DNA from: Strobilurus pachycystidiatus
Taxonomy: Eukaryota > Basidiomycota > Agaricomycetes > Agaricales > Physalacriaceae
Direction of reading: 5' to 3'
DNA length: 64,000 nt
Assembly: GCA_019915135.1 (NCBI GenBank)
Contig: JAHLMK010000007.1
Location: 124,001-188,000 of the forward strand
The translations under genes were made by a program, and so were the position numbers. How positions within the stretch are numbered: the first letter of the stretch is position 1; each line of letters starts with the position of its first letter. The notes beneath the pieces are model-generated. The model did no database searches and was not told the DNA's origin. It was given only the letters and a program-made list of their open reading frames with translations. Below, one piece after another: positions 22,960 to 33,100 of this stretch.

Positions 22960-23096
22960 TCACTTTGTGAGGGATTTTGACCGAACCAAAAATTGGCAAA
23001 CTCGGAAGTGCCGTGGTATGGATCCTGCAGAGCGAGCAAAGACCGAACGAGACCGACAGTCGACTGAACCTCGTACTCAACAAAGCCAGTAATCTA
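22960..23096 (+). pseudogene. Relic: 3' end of an A/E-type pseudokinase gene
   Basis: In one frame the sequence reads NW, then MDPAERAKTERD, and after a one-base shift DSRLNLVLNKASN. Gene A ends with NWEN, MDSAERKKA, then KSRLNVVLDNAHK. Order and spacing match, and the relic lies on the plus strand facing gene H, exactly where A sits relative to B and E to F. It overlaps the last codons of H. I see nothing of the upstream exons of that lost gene; the DNA to its left belongs to gene G. Confidence 0.6.
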
Positions 23097-25271
23097 AAGA
23101 TACTTGAGATTGATACGTAGAGTTAATCTTCACAATGTCATTACGAAGGACCATGTCCTCAATATGTTTGCTGATGTGATCCTCCCCGAGAACAGGGTCC
23201 TCGTCGATGTATTCCCCACTGCAGAATCGACGTAACCTCTCCTTCTCCGCCTCAAAGTCCTCCTCGCCAGCCGCCTCAATACTCGCACGATCAAAATCGA
23301 TGACAGTCGTCTGTCCTTCCTTGTCGACTAGGATGTTCCATGAGCGGATGTCCCGGTGCAGAACTTTGGCGTCATGGATCGAACCAAGATTCATTTCGAG
23401 TTGTTCACTAGGCAAAACTATGAGCATCGGAGCGACTCCGTTGGTATTCACATACCGTTCCTCGGGAGTCGTTTCCACTCCAAGTTTGTCCGCGCTCCGG
23501 CGATCAGCCAATGGTTGCCCCAAATCGAACATAACCAATGCACCCGCCTCACGCTCGGCACTTTGGAAGAAACCCAACGGCTTGGGGATACCCGTTGCAC
23601 CTGCCCTGGCGAGATGACAGTAGACGGAATACTCGTGTCGCAGACGACAGGTACGCTGTAGAGTCGTCGCCATCTTGACAATCACAGACGAATACTCCGG
23701 AGCTCTGGCATTCTGTGGTAAGATTCGAGCACGGAACACCTCACCAGTGGCTCCACGCCCAACTCGTTCGTCTAGGATTAGGGAGATGTACTCCCCGGGG
23801 CGGTACTTCTCCTGGAGTTTCAGGCCCGGGGAAAGCATGATGGACGGGGTTGGGGAATTGTTCAAACCAAATGTCGCAGACAAAGCAACGACGGACTTTC
23901 TCTGGAAGAGAGCCCTCACGTTCTGTTGCAACGGTGAGCAAATCACTGACGTAGAAGTTTCGTACTGACCTCTTTCTTCGCTTGCTGGGTCGGAGGTCTA
24001 GAGCTGGCGGGCCCGTATGATTTTCGAGCTCTCTTGCGAGAATCGACTTCATGGAGATCGTCCGCGCCGCGCTTGACGCCGCTTGAGATTGACGAGACTG
24101 TGTTCTCACCATCAATTCCTATCGGGTGGCGCTGAAGGAAGTCCTTGACAATGCCGAGGTGGAGACCCAGCCACAGTTTTCCGTACGCCGGCTTTTCACA
24201 CGCGCACAAGTCTATCATATCGCTCAAATAGAGCGTCTGCGTCTCCCTGTGTCGGACACCGATCCGGGAAAAGCTACCACAGCCAAAGACGATGACAGTA
24301 GAGTCCACCTTCACAGCGTTCAGCCATGCCTGACTCGAGATGAATAAGCCGACTCGGTATATGAACAGATTGATTACCTTTTGAATGAAATCCCTCGGTG
24401 AAGGTATCGGGTCAGGGAAGGGGGCGGGGCGTATTTCCTTGGAGAAGGATTGCTGTTCGCGACGCCTAAAGGAGGGACTTGCCTGCGCCGGGACGTCATC
24501 AACACCGGGGAGATTCCAAACGCCGTTCGTAGCATCGCGAGGGCGTTCCTTGATCAGGGTCGGGGGGACTGTTCTCGTAGAAAGGGAGTTGACGAGTGCC
24601 GGAAACGTGTCATCCTCGACCAACACGCCCATTTTGTCGAGGAAATCGTGCGCATTTGTGCTGAAGAACATGCCCACGGCGAGACAAGACTGAATCTCAG
24701 CCAGAGAACAAAGCTTTGCCTCGTTCTCTGGGGAGAGTTTCTCCCCCTCGTCCTCGTCTTCCTCGTCATCGCCGTTATCACCGTGCATAGAGGGGACAAG
24801 AGTGAGAGTCCAGTTCTGGGTGGCGAACGGTGTTTCGACGGGTGTGTTTTCAGTGAACAGCTCCGGATTGTACTGCCAAATGAGGCTACCCAGACAACGG
24901 GGTTGATCTGGGTGGAGATGTAAGACAGAAGCGATAGTGCAGCACGCAATTGCCACTCCGCAAGAATTATATCTTGCGGTGTCCATCGATTTCATCATTC
25001 GAGATTCATCGAATTGCGAACGCAGGGAAGGCCACGCGAAGATGTCGTCGTGTAGATCATCCCGGCGCGATAGTTCGTCGTCCACAATCCCAGAGAGCGT
25101 TTCTGGAAGTGACTCCAAGCTCCGCACGCGTTTAAGAGACAGCATATCGTCCAGATGCGTGTCGAACAGATGCAGTGGTTGCGGACCGGGAGTGGGGCCA
25201 ACATTAAGGTCGCGATTAATAGGAGGATGGTGGAAGTTCAGCAATGTTTCGCGGTGAGAAGTGTTAGCCAT
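23077..25271 (-). CDS. Gene H: kinase-like array member, intact active site
   Basis: Exons are 25271-24378, 24329-23970, 23922-23456 and 23407-23077, giving 683 residues from MANTSHRETLL. The N-terminal domain (LFDTHLDDMLSLKRVR) carries an acidic insert near residue 180 (DDEEDEDEGEK). Middle module: FGCGSFSRIGVRHRETQTLYL. Linker: SRKRARKS. Kinase part: GRGATGEV, IVKMATT, HRDIRSWN, IDFDRAS. The first intron is free of stops in frame, so an unspliced reading also stays open. Its C-terminal tail (after LRND) is longer than in F and ends in WLC; the extra residues run over the relic of the lost convergent gene, as if the original stop was lost. Confidence 0.8.
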
Positions 25272-25354
25272 TGGCAGGCGCGGACGTCGTCGTATGAAAA
25301 TGTGGCTACAAAGAAAGAAACAATGAAGACAGGCACACGGATGGCGATTTTGGC

Positions 25355-25369
25355 TAACTCCATATGGTG
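25355..25369 (-). promoter_or_regulatory. CACCATATGGAGTTA box upstream of gene H
   Basis: Identical to the F box, 84-98 nt before the start codon, and followed outward by a GGCCGGCC-type patch as in F. Confidence 0.5.
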
Positions 25370-25626
25370 CTCATGTTCGGGCCGGCCGCCACAAAAAGTA
25401 TCTCGACTCAGACTCGAAGCTCAAGCAGCTACAAAGACTGTCCACAACCGAGTAATGTTATTTCTAGGGCTGGTATGCCTGAGGGACCACGATATAGAAT
25501 AATAGAGACAACTCGAATCGAGTTCTTCCCGAAATTGTCAAGTGCACATGTTCATTCCCATTCCCATCGTACCAGGCGGTGGCATATGAACTAGCCCTTG
25601 GATAGAGTGAGATGGTTAAACATACA

Positions 25627-27742
25627 CTATAATGGAACCCTCTCATTGCGGAGTACAACATCTTCCATATCACAATCCATACCCTCCCTCCCAATGACCA
25701 CCTCCTCATCAACGTACTCCCCATCTGCCATCCGCATCAAACGTTCCTTCTCCTCCAGACGCTCTGCACTCAAAGCAATATTCACACTCGCCCGGTCGAA
25801 ATCGATGATCGACATCCGATTTTGTCCCCGGCGAAGGACGTTCCAAGAGCGTATATCGCGATGCAGGACCCCGGCTTCGTGGATCGACGCTAGGATGCCT
25901 TCGAGTTGAGTCCTACGATTGGCAACAATGAGTGTCGAAAAAAAGGAAAGACGATGATCGATTTCATACCGCTCTTCGGAAGTGGCCAGGACCTTCTTAG
26001 ACGAATCACGCCGCTCCGCAAGCGGCTCTCCCAGATCAAGCATAACCAGTGCACCCGCCTGGCGCTCCGCACTCTGAAAGTATCCTAGCGGTTGCACCAC
26101 GCCCGCCGCACCTGCGAGATGGCGATAAACTTCGTACTCGTGCCTCAAACGACACATCCGCTCCAGAGTCGTCGCCATCTTGACGATTACTGAACAGCCT
26201 GGGTATCGCGGTGAACTGGGGCTCTGGGGGTGGATTCGAGCGCGGAAGACTTCCCCGACGGCTCCGCGGCCCAGTGGCTCGTATAATACAAGTGAGATGT
26301 ATTCTTTTGCGACGTAGCTTTCCTTCAGCGTCATGCCGGGAGCGAGCATGATGGAGGGGGATGGGGAGTTGTATATACCGAAAGTGGCAGACAGGCTGAC
26401 GACGGACTTGTCCGTGAAGAGCTTTCGCAGCCGCTATGTGATCATTTAGTTGCGGCGTCCTATATCAAGGTCATCAACGTACCTTCTCCATGAGCGCCTC
26501 ACTGATGACTTTGAGCTCAGCATCTCGATACGATCGTCGTCCTATCTTACTAGACCGATCGGAGGAGGCATGGTCTAACCCACGCTTGGAGCCGCTCGAA
26601 GTCTCATCTTTCTTCGCGATCGGATGGCGCTTTAGGACATCCCTAACAACACCCAAATGCAGGCCCAACCAAATTCTCCCATACGCCGGCGCCTCACAAC
26701 CACACAAATCAATCATCTCACTCAGATAGAGCGTCTGACTCGCTCTGTGCCGAATGCCCACACGCGCGAAGCTACCAGACGAAAACAGGATGACGGTCGA
26801 GTCGGTTTTGACTGCGTTCACCCAAGCCTAAATCCAGAATAAGACTCAGAGCGCGAATGTGAGTACAGTACAGGAAATCCATACCTTCTGCACAAAATCT
26901 CTCGGAGACGGGACCACGTCCGGCGCAGGCTCCGGTCGGATCGCTTTCGTGAACGTGTGCTCTCGGCGGTCCCTCGACGAAGGGCCCTTCCCATCCTCTT
27001 CCTGGGCTTTGATGATGGGAAGCCCCCAAATGTTATCCATCGCATCATCCGGTCGCTTCTCCAACAATACCGGCGCAAACGGAATATCACAGCGGGAGTT
27101 TCGAACCTCCGGAAACGATTCCTCCTGTCCCTCGCCCATTTCCGCGAGGAAGTAGTGCGCGTTCGTCGAGAAGAACACGCCGATAGCGACGTAGGGCGAT
27201 ACCTCGCGTAAAGACTCAATCTTTGCTTTGTTTTCCGCAGAGAGTGGGTGGGAAGACACCGTCCCAGGTTCGGTGAGGGTCAACGCCCAGTCGAATGTGG
27301 CGAACGAGGACTCCGCCGGATTGGGGTTGCGACGACGCCAGACGAGGCTACCAAGGCACTCCTGCTGGTCCGGATAGAGATGCAGGATGGACGCGATGCG
27401 ACAACATGCAATAGCCACTCCAGAGGAGTTATACGCCGCAACGTCTTTCGATTTCATCATCTCCCTCTCATCGACTGGGAATTCGGAACGCATGTCGGGC
27501 CAGGCGAACAGTTTGTCGGGTATATCTGGAGGGATGTCGTCCACGATACGAGACAGGGTCTCGGGGAGCGAAGGCAAGCTCCGCACGCGTTTGAGAGAAA
27601 GCATACTATCGACGTGGGTGTCGAAAATAGCCAGTGGTTGTGGCTCGGGGAATGGACCGACATTGAGGTCCCGACTGAGAAGCGGATGATGAAAGTTGAG
27701 AAGTTTTTCGCGAAAGGTGGGTTCGGGCTCTGGGGTAGACAT
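25627..27742 (-). CDS. Gene I: kinase-like array member, intact active site
   Basis: Exons 27742-26885, 26827-26483, 26433-25970 and 25912-25627 code for 650 residues beginning MSTPEPEPTFREK. It is closest to gene B throughout (IFDTHVDSMLSLKRVR; FSSGSFARVGIRHRASQTLYL). Kinase part: GRGAVGEV, IVKMATT, HRDIRSWN, IDFDRAS, ending VVLRNERVPL. Unlike B it has no convergent partner: downstream (25272-25626) I see no A/E-type relic. Both B and I have a two-residue signature (RRSYRD) in the basic linker. The upstream GCATGTGAC box is shared with B and F. Confidence 0.82.
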
Positions 27743-27771
27743 TGTGGCGAGACAAAAGAAACACTTTAGCG

Positions 27772-27780
27772 GTCACATGC
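27772..27780 (-). promoter_or_regulatory. GCATGTGAC box upstream of gene I
   Basis: Thirty to 38 nt before the start codon. The flanking sequence toward the gene (AAGTGTTTCTTT) is also shared with gene B. Confidence 0.4.
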
Positions 27781-28105
27781 TGGTCCTAGTTTGTGGCTGC
27801 AGGGTCCTCTCGCACGTGTAGTACCCACAAGTCAAAGTTTGGTCAAATTGAAGTTACACTCGTAGCTAGATGACCATGGGACAGACGCCATGCTGTTCCA
27901 GAACAGAGAGAAGATATCCAGCGGCACCGCGGGCATCCGTATTATTGGATGATACCACCACATCATACTTTTGTTCTGAAACTGTCGAAATCGTCAATAA
28001 CCTAGAGGCGTATCGAAGATAGCGTACATACCTAATGCGTCCAACGACGGCTTTCCCAATCTACACTTCCTTCTCCCCTCATGTGTTTCGTCTACCGCAC
28101 CAAAA

Positions 28106-29115
28106 CTAGCCTCGCCTCACTCTAGCACCGAGGACCTCCTTGAGCTTGCCCGCCAAGCCGGGCGTCAGTTGAGTCACGCCATGCGCGGTGCATAGCCGGT
28201 AGGCGGGCATGGGTTGATACGTGTGCGGGAGAATCTACAGAAACGAGTTAGCATGGAAGACAGAGAAAAGGAACAAGCGAGGGGGAAGGGGGGAAGGGAG
28301 GAGGGGGAGAGGGGGGGAAGGGGGGGAAGAGAGGGGAAAGAGAGGGGGAAGGAAAAGGAAAAGGGGGGGAGGGGAGGAGATTGAGTAGAATGGAGGGAAG
28401 ACGGGAGATAGGCGGGAGCGAGGGGGTGTTGGAGGCCAGATGGAACTGTCGGGGTCGTTGGGTTGGAGCTGGTCGCACCTTGCCATCCTCGACCAGCACA
28501 GACGCGATGATGTCATCTGGGTCGCCTATCCGTCCCATTGGCGGGATGTTGCGCTCATCTGGTGTCCACGGAAAGACAGTCAGCTATGCCGAAAGGAGAC
28601 AAGGGATTGAGACGCACCGTGTATATGCATCCACCCATTCCCCAGCTGCAGTGCACCGTTTTTCCATATGTCGTCTACGCCTTGCTCCAGACCCATACGG
28701 ATCGCGTCATGTAAAAGGGGACGGAAGTGCGCTGAAAGCAAATAAACACGATGCGCGCTAGGCAAAAACGAAAATACGCACGGTTTTCGACAAAGTCATT
28801 CAACCCCGCCTCGCCTCCATTTTCGCTTTGCGCGGGCAGCCATCCTAAAGCGACTTCCTCCACCGGAGTGTCCAGAAACGAGACGATAAACCGCAAGTTG
28901 TGGTGCACGAGGTGGTAAAAGATATCCGGTCGCGACGGGTCCGTCTCTGTCAGCGTATGCGTCGTCTCCGGGTAGTTCGAGTACGCTCTGGCGCCAGCCC
29001 CATTTCGATGTACCGGCCTGAATGGCGAGAGGGCGGGCGTCGTATGGCGTGTGGAGGAAGCAGCACGTCGGGTGACACTTGACTGGACGCGACGGAGAAA
29101 GAGCAAACGAAACAT
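28106..29115 (-). pseudogene. R1: best copy of the R gene, frameshifted in the last exon
   Basis: Exons 29115-28782, 28731-28618, 28558-28479 and 28235-28106 join in phase. The start MFRLLFLRRVQ followed by SSVTRRAASSTRH looks like a mitochondrial targeting peptide. Conserved pieces are DIFYHLVHHNLRF, LLHDAIRMGLEQGVDDIW, NGWMHIHG, GRIGDPDDIIASVLVEDG and, in the last exon, HTYQPMPA. There one extra A (TAAC for TAC) makes a stop; beyond it the other frame continues YRLCTAHGVTQLTPGLAGKL. The protein as written would be 187 residues. I believe such proteins are widespread in basidiomycetes but cannot name a function. The third intron is a 240-nt homopurine-type tract. Confidence 0.6.
28240..28395. 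repeat. Purine-rich low-complexity tract (intron 3 of R1)
   Basis: About 150 bp almost free of pyrimidines on the plus strand (GGGGGA, GGAAGGG repeats). The equivalent intron of R2 (19,770-19,930) is similar but less pure. Such tracts can form triplexes or G-quadruplexes. Confidence 0.7.
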
Positions 29116-30226
29116 CAGGTCCGTGGCGATGCAGGGCTTTGGTTCTGATTGCTGACGATGCCGGTCCGGCATTGTCGCCAATCGCTGGTCGCTCATTTTG
29201 CCCGGCCATTTGAGGAATTTTCGGACACCTTTACCCTCCATGCCTCTCCATGATCGCTGCTCCTGCTGCTACTATCTGCAATTACCGACGTGTATCTCGC
29301 CTGCTAGCCCGATCACTCTGCTCTAATAATCGTCATCCCTGGCACACCGCTCCCTCCTCGCACGGCTGGATTTATGCCTATCAGTCGTCCCACATTCAAG
29401 TTTTCAGTGGTTTTTATTGTCCCCCGCTAGCACAACTGACCTGAGTCGTCTAATGCTGTCCACGTTCTTTTGACTGTTGAATTTTCCATAGCCATTTGTT
29501 CCGTCTTTCGCTCGCTCGCTCGACCCTGAAGGTTGTCCCCTTCCCACCTTCAGACGCTCACAAAATCGTGATATTCCAACCCATGAGCGTCCTTCCTCGC
29601 GTGTGCATGCTCCTCTGCACTAGCAATCATTTCTTCCTTCTCTGCCGGAGCTCTTTTGCACGTAAAATGTAGGCGCAGTCTTTGCTACGCGCTGTAAAAT
29701 CTCTTATTGTCTCCTTTCCCCGTCCAATCAACCTAGCAATCGACCTTTCCGTTCCATTGCGATCTTGCACCAGCTTGGAGGCGAGTATCTAGTCGGCTCA
29801 GAAAGTCTCAAGGAGTCTAATTCTCCGACGCGACATGGAACTTCACCCGGCAAGGGAACGCAAACCATTGGCGAGTACCAGGTAACGCAAACCTGCCAGT
29901 GGCAAGTTTAGTACGACATATTACTGGCGAGTAAAGCAGGTTAATACAGCACGCTACTGGCGAGCAACCTGGCGAAAGATTCAAGTGCTGCATGAGCGAT
30001 TCCCGAGTCTGCGCTACTTCATCCCGGATCCGGGCGCATCCACTCAAGCTGTTCGGTCCTCATTGCAGCCCTTGTCATGCTCTTGGTTCCTACGTGTTTT
30101 GATTTCCCCCCATGGTCTGACAGTGACAACGAGTGGGGTTACTCCCGCCGTGTCGTCGACCTCCTGGACGAGCAGGACGCCAAGGCCCAGCTACACTCAA
30201 AATCATACCTGATACCAGTTCATATG
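29116..30226. other. Gene-free stretch with short TACTGGCGAG-type repeats
   Basis: No gene supported. Between about 29,860 and 29,975 the phrases GGCGAGTACC, TACTGGCGAGTAA and TACTGGCGAGCAA recur, probably the remains of a mobile element. Confidence 0.35.
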
Positions 30227-30463
30227 TGTTAGCAGTAGCAAGCCGACAAGATGCGTCTGCCGTGACGCCTCCCGGATCGAACTGTGAATCAGCTTCACCG
30301 ACGCGACTCTTCTTGTATCTTCTCTATCATTCTTCCTGAGTCACTAGAACTCACTCTGACTCATGCTCGGAACGTTCTTCTAGTATATAACTCGCGTATT
30401 TTGTCGTATACAGCTGAGTACAGTTGAAACAAGCCGTCCCCACTCACACTAAAGCTGCTAACA
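30227..30463. mobile_element. Solo LTR of a retrotransposon
   Basis: A 237-bp unit starts TGTTAGCAG and ends CTGCTAACA, a perfect terminal inverted repeat of the TG...CA type. It contains a TATA-like CTAGTATATAACT about 80 nt before its right end. Flanking five-mers ATATG and ATACG match in four positions, as expected for an old target-site duplication. No coding remnant flanks it, so it is read as a solo LTR left by recombination. The orientation suggested by the TATA box is plus. Confidence 0.65.
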
Positions 30464-31167
30464 ATACGACATCTTGCCCGTATGGTTTATATAATGTTCA
30501 GTGGTAAGGAAACGGTCATAAACCTGTCCTGAAGTGTGCTGTTCATCGAAGCACCCACTCATGATGTGGATAGAAATGACCAAGGCAAGAAGGACGATCC
30601 ATTTCTCATGCTCAGCCCCCCACAGGGTATGCATTCTGTCCCTTGTGGTATCAGTTTGATCCGGGAAGTTGACTGTCAGGTGAGGCAGAGGTATGTTTGG
30701 CCTCCGCTAGGTCAGCACCTACCCTTGACTGTTGTGAAGTGGCGCTGAGTTTCCTCGTATTGCAGCGGCTACAAACATGCTCGATGTACACTCTGCTTGA
30801 AAAGCAAATGCTTTGGCTCACCGACGTATTAGTGGGTGGCGTGTTGTCTCGAATTTTTCAATCACTTTCCAGCACTTTCGCACTCTGGTGTTCGTCAGTA
30901 CAGGCCTTCAAAGCTGCCTCATGATGACTGGACACCGAGCCTGATGAACCTCGCGAGTATTTCCAACGGTCGCAGTCGGAGCTACGAAGCTATTCGGCTT
31001 TGGTATGTATGCATGCATCCAGCGCGCCGTGTTCCAAGATCAGTTTCCCTAGAGGTTAGAAGTCGTTTGTGACGCATACTGGAAGAACCGTCGTCTCCAG
31101 ACGATCCTGTACTCGGCCCAGAACTTTCCAGAAGGTGCCAATGTCGAGTCGAGGATACGGGACTCTT
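30464..31167. other. Spacer between two LTR elements
   Basis: No supported gene; only short frames. Nothing similar elsewhere in the window was noticed. Confidence 0.4.
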
Positions 31168-32617
31168 TGTAAAACCCTTACATTCACAAGGTGGACTTGA
31201 ATCGCGATAGATTGCAAAAGCTACGATGTGAACATAAAGTAAAAGACCAAGAGCCGGTCTTGACGATCGAGCCCTCTTTATACTATGTATTAGATAAGAG
31301 ATCGGCGCGCAGCGCCGGATATGGAATATCCCGCCTTACACACCCCCGCCTAGATGACCTACAGGGTATCTAAAGAGGTTAGTAAGAGGATGGAAAGAAA
31401 GATGGTACTTCTGACTTCATACTTCATACTTCATATTTCATAATTTCTGTGGTTCACTATACTGTACTTCCATCATTCTGGCTCTCTAAGCTCTTGCCTA
31501 CTTCGGTGCAACCGTGGATCTACTATATCTGGCAACCTGATACGCCTCAGACCTGGATTAACAGCTGGACCACCGGACTTCAATTTGACGACACAGAACT
31601 TCTCAACCTGTACTTTGACAAACCGCCCATGCCAACAGCCTTAGGCTCCGGTGAAGTCCAATGCATGACGCAACCGTGACAATACTGGACTGCTGGGCTG
31701 TGCAGACGGACGGACCACACCTGGCCTCAACGGCAAACACTATAATGTTCCGAGACGTCTGCAATTTAAGTCAAGCCGCGTGCAAAAGCTCCCACTGCGA
31801 CAGGCTGGTAGTCGTTCACAAGCAGGGAGTTCAAAGAGTTTAACAGTCACTCATGCTGTTTCTGTGCTGGTTTCGCCACACGGGGGCCAATTGCGCAGAG
31901 TTACCATACCTCTGCATACTCGATGTTGATCTTTGATATAATCCTTCAACATTATGTGAGTGGCTTGTCAATTGCACTCGCGCCATCTAGATATTCATTC
32001 ACGCGTCATGCAGGCGCGGCAGTCTCGGCTGATCTCGGGCTCATGGCATCGGTCCGGAACGGATCAGTGTCCTATAATTGTCCGAATGTGATTGGTCGCG
32101 GAACGATACCACTCCGAGTTACGTGTTGAATGGCGAAAATTTTATGTTTTCCTGTCTTGCTGACGCTCCCGACGTCCAACGCCCTAACAATCCTTGCATA
32201 CTGCATATTCCATCAATTCCATACAACACTAGCTGACTGCACCGCGACAAGGGTTTGAGAGGCAACACTGGCACAATCCAGATTCAACAGGGGAGAGGTA
32301 CAACATGCAACAATGACTTCAAGACAACAACAGTGACTTCAAACCCAAAGGCCAAGATACAACTTCGTGCGCCCGGAGGCGGGCCCGATGGCCAGACTTC
32401 AAGGAGACCGTAGATGGTTACATCTAGGATTTAGTCCAAAAAAGTGTAAAACCCTTACATTCACAAGGTGGACTTGAATCGCGATAGATTGCAAAAGCTA
32501 CGATGTGAACATAAAGTAAAAGACCAAGAGCCGGTCTTGACGATCGAGCCCTCTTTATACTATGTATTAGATAAGAGATCGGCGCGCAGCGCCGGATATG
32601 GAATATCCCGCCTTACA
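31168..32617. mobile_element. Short non-autonomous LTR element (TRIM-like), 1450 bp
   Basis: Two 173-bp direct repeats (31168-31340 and 32445-32617) read as identical to me, start TGTAAAACCCTTACA and end CGCCTTACA. They bound an interior of 1104 bp. Flanking five-mers are CTCTT (31163-31167) and CTCTC (32618-32622), a near-perfect target duplication. The interior has no protease, reverse transcriptase or integrase motif. Its longest frame (31449-31679) holds IYYIWQPDTPQTWINSW, which I do not recognise. No clear tRNA primer site follows the left repeat, and only a weak A-rich tract precedes the right one. Identical LTRs imply a recent insertion driven in trans. Confidence 0.72.
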
Positions 32618-32622
32618 CTCTC

Positions 32623-33100
32623 ACTCATTGAACACCCTGAGTAAGGATTTGTATCGCATCGGGTGTCCTACTGTAAAACCTCTGCCTTTCAAATACCTCT
32701 GCCTCTCAAATCACCCAAGCTGCGTAAGACCTCGTTCTATTCATAGAAACGACGGGCGACTACAGCGTAGTGACGGTAAGAGACAAAGAAAAAGACTAAT
32801 CTAATCTAATCGGAAACCGATCACTTATCGGGTTTCCGCCACAGTCCTTCGACGTCCTGGGTACGAGGACCCACCTTACACCTACCAAGTCAAAATGGAG
32901 TCGTTCAGGCTTACAGACATACATGAGTTGCATCCAAGTCTGTCTGTACCGCTCAAATCCGTGTTCAACGCTTGCACTCCGGCGTTACGACACCACTTCT
33001 TCTCACTTATGTAGATCATGCAATTTCCCATGATATACTTAAGGACCAGGTTAAGGTGAAAATTCAGAGCACATATTTGAATAAGGGCGCGTGATTCTAA
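32623..33100. other. Spacer right of the LTR element
   Basis: No gene seen. A short duplication (AAATACCTCTGCC / AAATCACC type) occurs near 32,680-32,720. Confidence 0.35.

Noticed and set aside
3655..27742. Assignment of the kinase-like domain to the FunK1 family
   Set aside because: FunK1 proteins as I remember them have a longer C lobe and a different catalytic loop; without a profile search I leave the family unnamed.
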